Positions 60,701 to 64,000 of a stretch of DNA of 64,000 nt are shown one piece after another. The stretch's first letter is position 1; each line of letters opens with the position of its first letter. The notes under the pieces were generated by a model. That model did no database searches. It was not told the DNA's origin and saw nothing but the letters and a program-made list of their open reading frames with translations. The DNA comes from DASQYE01 sp036389675 (GTDB lineage: Bacteria; Acidobacteriota; Blastocatellia; Pyrinomonadales; Pyrinomonadaceae), in the NCBI GenBank assembly GCA_036389675.1, contig DASVWI010000018.1:65246-129245 (forward strand), in the 5' to 3' direction. Made by a program: the position numbers and the translations under genes.

Positions 60701-61131
60701 ACGGCGATACGCAGCACGGGCGCAGCATCCGTATCGAGCTTCTGAATGATCGGCTCTTCGGACGTTTCCGGCAGGTCCGGGATGATCAGGTTGACCTTGT
60801 CGCGCACTTCCTGCGCGGCCACGTCAGCGTTCTTCTCAAGAAGGAACGTGATGAAGACCTGCGAGACGCCCTCGACCGAAGTGGAGCGCAGCTCGTCAAT
60901 ACCGCTGATGGTATTAACAGCGCCCTCCACCTTGTCCGTGATCTCGGTTTCGATCTCCTGCGGCGACGCGCCCGGATTGACGACCGTGACGGTTACTGTC
61001 GGCAGGTCGATCTTCGGGAACAGGTCAACGCCCAGCGACTTGAAGGAGAAAAGCCCGACGACCGTCAGCGACAGTATCAACATCGTCGCAAAGACCGGAC
61101 GGCGGACGCAAATTTCAGCAAGCTTTTGCAT
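57766..61131 (-). CDS. RND efflux transporter permease (HAE1/AcrB-like)
   Basis: This 1121-residue inner-membrane proton-driven pump starts LAEICVRRPVFATMLILS. It has the proton-relay motif GIVIDDAIVVLENIYR with the two Asp and a partner FGVVKKNAILQIDH with the Lys. Porter domains appear as VDLFPKIDLPTVTV and related text. A Ser/Glu/Ala-rich cytoplasmic insert at about 490-570 (PAGTGSEPSQGDASAALADE...) separates the halves and is longer than in AcrB. It forms the tripartite efflux system with its neighbours. Confidence 0.93.
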   Translation of the reverse strand: MQKLAEICVRRPVFATMLILSLTVVGLFSFKSLGVDLFPKIDLPTVTVTVVNPGASPQEIETEITDKVEGAVNTISGIDELRSTSVEGVSQVFITFLLEKNADVAAQEVRDKVNLIIPDLPETSEEPIIQKLDTDAAPVLRIAVSAPRSLREVTDVADKQIKERIESINGVGQVQIVGGREREIQVWVDPDKMRAYNVTVAEVAAAVRSQNLEVPGGRVDEGTRELTVRTLGRIPDPASFNDLVVANRGSYAVKVSDIGYVEDGAEEQRTQARLNGQPAVTLIVSKQSGQNTVAVADAVKERLAEIIPTLPAGFRAEVVGDQSIFIKASLEAIETHLIEGGILAAIVVFIFLWNFRATFIAAIAIPTSIIATFGLMAAMGYTLNNITMLALTLMVGIVIDDAIVVLENIYRFIEEKGMPPFQAAIQGTREIGLAVMATTLSLLAVFLPVGFMGGIVGRFMSSFGFTSSFAIAVSLLVSFTLTPMLAARLIKREADPLPAGTGSEPSQGDASAALADESRVAAGSEGPEQNLFDGEASEASSIPAQEDASEAGKEQSARGVPKEERSSKESRFYRPIDRTYTWMLSWSMHHRWVVILTCVLVIISIVPLFKYVGKNFLPVDDQSQFEINVRVPEGSTLPATSTLVEKIAADVRQLPGVTDTLVTVGGGQQELVNSASIYVRMSPIKERSVTQNDVMSLARKDVLAKYLQMYPDKLRTSVQQVAAISGGGFRNADIQYVIGGPDLQRLTKYSEDLLQKMKTIPDVVDADSTLINGKPELRVQIHREHAADLGVRVGDIAQALNTLVAGQKVSTFNEGTDQIDVRVRATGEFRASVEGLKRMIVPSTKIGWVSLDNLVSVDEGAGPSAIDRLNRQRQVTLLANVRPGGSQAAVIDRMNQFVKELNVDPAYKTGLAGRSKELGRAGYYFMLAFTLSFVFMYMVLAAQFESFIHPVTILLTLPLAIPFGILSLLVTNQTVNIFSGLGLLLLFGVVKKNAILQIDHTNELRARGMDRMDAIIQANRDRLRPILMTTIALVAGMMPLVLSSGPGAGTNRSIGVLVVGGQSLCLLLTLLAVPVFYSLFDDLARLRILARIGNALGGSFAWARRKTATATASLLGLVTKQ

Positions 61132-61190
61132 GATGGAAACCTAGTTATCAGTAATCAGTTTGAGCTGACCATAGATTGCTGACAACTTCT

Positions 61191-62456
61191 TTATTGTCTT
61201 ACGGCCATGCCGTCGCTCAGTTGCTCGATGTTGCTCGTTGCCACCTGCTCATCGGGAGCGACGCCGCTGCGTATCTCTACGAGGTCGCCTTCGGCCTGCC
61301 CGAGCTGTACCTGTCGCTGCTCGGCGCGGCCATTCTTGATGACGAAGAGGTGGCTCGAAGAGCCTTCGGTGTGGACGGCGCGCGCCGGCACGAGCACGGC
61401 CTCGGCGGAGGCCGGTTGCTGGATGCGAACGGTGGCGAACTGTCCGGGCTTCAAAGCGCCATCGCCGTTGTCGATCTCGGCCTCGACGGTGAGCGTGCGC
61501 GAGGTCGCCGTGACGTTGGGCGAGATGCGCGCGACCCGCCCGCTAAAGGCGCGATCAGGATATGCGCTGACGTTGACGGAAACACCCTGGCCCACCTGCA
61601 CGGAAGAGATGGCCTGCTCCGGGATGTCTATACGCATGCGTAGAGGGTTGGTGCTCACGATGGTCGCGACCTTCGTGGAGGTCGTGACGTATTCGCCGAG
61701 GTCTGCCGGGCGGTCTGCGACATAACCGCTGATCGGAGCGGAGACGACCGCGTCACTGATGGCCTTGCGCTGCGTTTCAATCTGGGTGCGGGCGGAGGTG
61801 ACGGCGGCCCGCGCCGTCTGCACCGCCGCGTAGTTCTGGCGCGCGACCGTCAGCGCCGCCTCGTACTGCTGCTGCAACTGGTCGCGCTGCGCCTTCTGCT
61901 GATCGTAGGAGGAGCGCGAAACGTCGCCCGATTCGATCAGGCGCTCGAAGCGGCGAAGTTGTTTCTCCGCCAGCTCAAGCGCGACGCGCGCCGAGCCCAC
62001 CTCGGCGACACGCTCGGGGTCAAAATTCTGTCCGGGGCGAAGTCCTATCCGCGCTTCGGCCTGACGCACAGAGGCCTGCGCCTGCTCGACCTGCGCCTGC
62101 GCCTGCTCAAGGCGTATGCGCGCGTCGCGGTCGTCAAGGCGAACGAGCATCGCGCCGCGCTGCACATAGCTGCCCAGATCGACGCCGACCGTGATGACTT
62201 TGCCTGCGACCGCCGGGGCCACATCCGTCTGCTCGTTACCGGCGAGGCTGCCCGTAGCCTCGAAGAAGCGCGGCAACGAGCGCGTGATGGCGGGCACAGT
62301 CGTCACCACAACCTCCGTCGTCGTCGTGGTCGTCGTGGTGGTGGTCGTCGCAGCCTTGTTCGACTGTGCCTTCGAGCCACTACAGGCCAGAGCCCCAAGG
62401 CTCAGGAGAGCGATCATTAATGCGAGAGATAAGAGCTTAAATTTACGGGGACTCAT
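61191..62456 (-). CDS. RND efflux periplasmic adaptor (membrane fusion protein), lipoprotein
   Basis: This 421-residue adaptor has a lipobox (LGALACSGSKAQ). The polythreonine stretch next to it is 12 or more Thr. The biotinyl-lipoyl-like domain (VDLGSYVQRGAMLVRLDD), alpha-hairpin (Gln/Ala-rich, 95-240) and beta-barrel (APISGYVADRPADLGEYVTT) follow. The ATG at 62456 overlaps the TetR stop by 4 bp (ATGA), so regulator and pump are co-transcribed. An upstream in-frame extension is rejected because the lipobox would be buried. Confidence 0.92.
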   Translation of the reverse strand: MSPRKFKLLSLALMIALLSLGALACSGSKAQSNKAATTTTTTTTTTTEVVVTTVPAITRSLPRFFEATGSLAGNEQTDVAPAVAGKVITVGVDLGSYVQRGAMLVRLDDRDARIRLEQAQAQVEQAQASVRQAEARIGLRPGQNFDPERVAEVGSARVALELAEKQLRRFERLIESGDVSRSSYDQQKAQRDQLQQQYEAALTVARQNYAAVQTARAAVTSARTQIETQRKAISDAVVSAPISGYVADRPADLGEYVTTSTKVATIVSTNPLRMRIDIPEQAISSVQVGQGVSVNVSAYPDRAFSGRVARISPNVTATSRTLTVEAEIDNGDGALKPGQFATVRIQQPASAEAVLVPARAVHTEGSSSHLFVIKNGRAEQRQVQLGQAEGDLVEIRSGVAPDEQVATSNIEQLSDGMAVRQ

Positions 62457-63205
62457 TTCGTCTGCTTCTTCTTTGCGGCGTCCCTTTGGACGCCAGACTG
62501 GCGGCGGGTGGCCGTCGCATGGGCTCTCGGCCCGGCGGTCGTCGCACAAATGCCATGCAATAAAATTTCCGTGAACTCGCGCGCGGCCACCTCGTTCGAG
62601 ATGTCGAGCAGGCGGCGCTGCCTGTCCCACAGGCTGTTGCTGACCGAGTGATGAATGATCATGCCGACGAAAGCCCTCACGATGACGCCCGGGTCAACCG
62701 CAAGGATAGCGCCCTCGCGCTGCCGCTCGGCGAGGTACGATCTGAGGAAGTCGTACATCTGGAGCACGTTTCTCTCCCAGAACATCTGCGCCAGCTCGTG
62801 CCCTTCGAGCGCCGAGTGCATGAGCAGGCCAAGGAATTCCGTGTCGTGCTCGTGATGCCGCAAGAGCGCAAGGCCGAGCTGCTCGAAGACGGCGCGGTCG
62901 TCCTTGCGCGCGATGGCGTCCGTGACCGTTTCGGCATGGCATAAGTCCAGGCTTCCGCTCGCGCAGGCCTTGTGATCTAAGATGGCCTTGTAAAGCTCCT
63001 CCTTAGTGGCGAAGTGGCGAAAGACCATCGCTTCGGAGACGCCCGCCGCCTGCGCTATCTCCTTGGTCGTCGTGCCGCGAAACCCTTTTTTGGCGAAGAG
63101 GCTGATGGCGACCTGAAGGATTTGTAAACGCCTCTCCTCGCCGGCCATACGCGAGGCGACAATCGGCGGAAGCGGCAGGTTAGAGGTGACTGGTTGTTTG
63201 CTCAA
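62453..63205 (-). CDS. TetR/AcrR-family regulator of the efflux operon
   Basis: This 250-residue regulator has the N-terminal HTH (RRLQILQVAISLFAKKGFRG, TTTKEIAQAAGVSEAMVFRH then FATKEELYKAI). A ligand-binding helical domain follows, with a basic tail (HATATRRQSGVQRDAAKKKQ). It is the first gene of the efflux operon and is coupled to the adaptor by ATGA. An inverted repeat typical of TetR operators stands 30 bp upstream of the start, so autorepression is likely. Confidence 0.92.
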   Translation of the reverse strand: MSKQPVTSNLPLPPIVASRMAGEERRLQILQVAISLFAKKGFRGTTTKEIAQAAGVSEAMVFRHFATKEELYKAILDHKACASGSLDLCHAETVTDAIARKDDRAVFEQLGLALLRHHEHDTEFLGLLMHSALEGHELAQMFWERNVLQMYDFLRSYLAERQREGAILAVDPGVIVRAFVGMIIHHSVSNSLWDRQRRLLDISNEVAAREFTEILLHGICATTAGPRAHATATRRQSGVQRDAAKKKQTK

Positions 63206-63234
63206 TCGGCTGTCCTTACTGATACGGCTCTTGA

Positions 63235-63250
63235 AAGTAAGTGCTTACTT
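63235..63250. promoter_or_regulatory. TetR-type operator upstream of the efflux operon
   Basis: AAGTAAG (63235-63241) and CTTACTT (63244-63250) form a 7-bp inverted repeat around TG. This is the form of many TetR/AcrR operators (GTAAGTNNACTTAC-like). The remaining bases to 63553 show no gene; they form the space to the next plus-strand gene. Confidence 0.7.
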
Positions 63251-63553
63251 ACCATCTTCCGTATTACGATGTCAAGGCGGGTGAGGTTTCAGATAAAACG
63301 GTGTGCTTGCGGCCTGTACTGTTCCCGACCTTTGCGCTATCTTATCACGTACCTTTTCGCAACAAGAGAGCGACGTGGCGTGCGCGCGATGGATGCGCGT
63401 CGTCCGCATCATTATTCGTTAACTGCGATGCAGGGCGTGAGCGCTGCCCGTCGGCACGTTGTTTGCTCAATGCGACTGGTGCGACAAATTTGATCGAGAG
63501 CTTCTCGCACGCTCATTCGGCACAGATAATTTAACTTTTAAGGAGAATAAGAG

Positions 63554-64000
63554 ATGTCACAGAACAATCCCAAAGGCGGATCGACAGGAACGACTGGATC
63601 GGGCGGCGCTGGCACGGGCGCAACGAGTGCCGGAACCACAGGCGCTGGCAGCAGCACGAGCGGGCAAACAGGCTACGGCGGCACTTCGTCGGCGAGCGGA
63701 AGCGGTGGCGGCGACAGCACGACGGGCGGCTCGTCCTCAGCAGGCGGCGGGGCGGGATCGTCCACGGGAACGGGCCAGAGCCTGACGCCCAGCAGCGGCG
63801 GCGCGGGCGGCAGCGGCGGCACAGGTTCGGGCACGGCGACGGGCCTTGCGGCGACGGCGCAGGAATACGGCAAGAAGGTTGCCGATGCTGCTTCGACAGC
63901 CAAGGACTACGTGTCTGACAAGATGACCCCGGTGGTTGACAAGTTCAAGGACTTGCAGAACACGGACTACAAAGAGGTCGCCAATCAGGCCAAAGACTAC
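63554..64000 (+). CDS. Gly/Ser/Thr-rich protein with C-terminal helical segment (partial)
   Basis: This partial protein begins MSQNNPKGGSTGTTGSGGAG and is about 90 residues of Gly, Ser and Thr with occasional Ala. A charged amphipathic stretch follows, YGKKVADAASTAKDYVSDKM, then VDKFKDLQNTDYKEVANQ, until the window ends. AAGGAG lies before the ATG. The end region resembles LEA-like or CsbD-like stress proteins. No signal peptide was seen, so it is probably cytosolic. The real length is unknown. Confidence 0.6.
   Translation, partial: MSQNNPKGGSTGTTGSGGAGTGATSAGTTGAGSSTSGQTGYGGTSSASGSGGGDSTTGGSSSAGGGAGSSTGTGQSLTPSSGGAGGSGGTGSGTATGLAATAQEYGKKVADAASTAKDYVSDKMTPVVDKFKDLQNTDYKEVANQAKDY

Overview
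The window is high-GC bacterial chromosome carrying one apparently complete prophage. The host genes suggest an Acidobacteriota member, probably Blastocatellia. The evidence is a secreted VWFA-related protein of the type multiplied in that phylum, bacillithiol genes (bshA, bshB1), and Gly/Ser-rich and signal-peptide hypotheticals. This placement is inferred from gene content, not proven.

Left host flank (1-14036): a partial selB, a VWFA-related secreted protein, a SlyD-like FKBP isomerase, a YacP-like NYN nuclease, endonuclease III overlapping bshA, an Nfu/NifU-type Fe-S scaffold, a secreted HExxH protein, a DUF72 protein, bshB1, an RNase Z-like MBL hydrolase, a secreted endonuclease/exonuclease/phosphatase protein and two secreted hypotheticals. 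Several short palindromic repeats lie here and repeatedly form gene ends: the stop of nth, the C-terminus of the DUF72 protein, and the signal peptide of the EEP protein.

Prophage (14037-55399, about 41.3 kb): bounded by a 24-bp direct repeat that is one arm plus loop of a transcription terminator hairpin. A tyrosine integrase lies just inside the right att site. Reading leftward on the minus strand are DNA packaging (Nu1/GpA-like terminase, lambda-type portal), an HK97 protease-capsid fusion, and a siphophage tail module. The tail module has a tail-chaperone gene with a T_TTT_TTC slippery site, a tape measure, DUF2460, DUF2163 and NlpC/P60 proteins, and a J-like tip protein with an inserted carbohydrate-binding-like domain. 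Upstream of packaging lie a multipass membrane protein, a secreted fibre-like protein, an HD-GYP phosphodiesterase and holin-like genes; I found no endolysin. An integron-type gene-cassette array without an integron integrase (three cassettes; two complete attC sites and one half) interrupts the phage at about 40.5-42.2 kb. To its right is an early leftward operon: VRR-NUC nuclease, a second tyrosine recombinase, a replication initiator containing an iteron origin inside its own coding sequence, and small regulators. It runs from a palindromic operator facing a CI-like repressor plus ImmA-like protease. Rightward cargo follows: two secreted proteins, a broken XRE regulator, and a four-gene AT-richer island (mismatch glycosylase, DNA C5-methyltransferase, FRG protein, DUF262 protein) that looks like a modification/defence module.

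Right host flank (55400-64000): a TetR-regulator / membrane-fusion / RND pump / TolC-type efflux operon on the minus strand with a TetR-like operator, then the start of a Gly/Ser/Thr-rich protein running off the edge.
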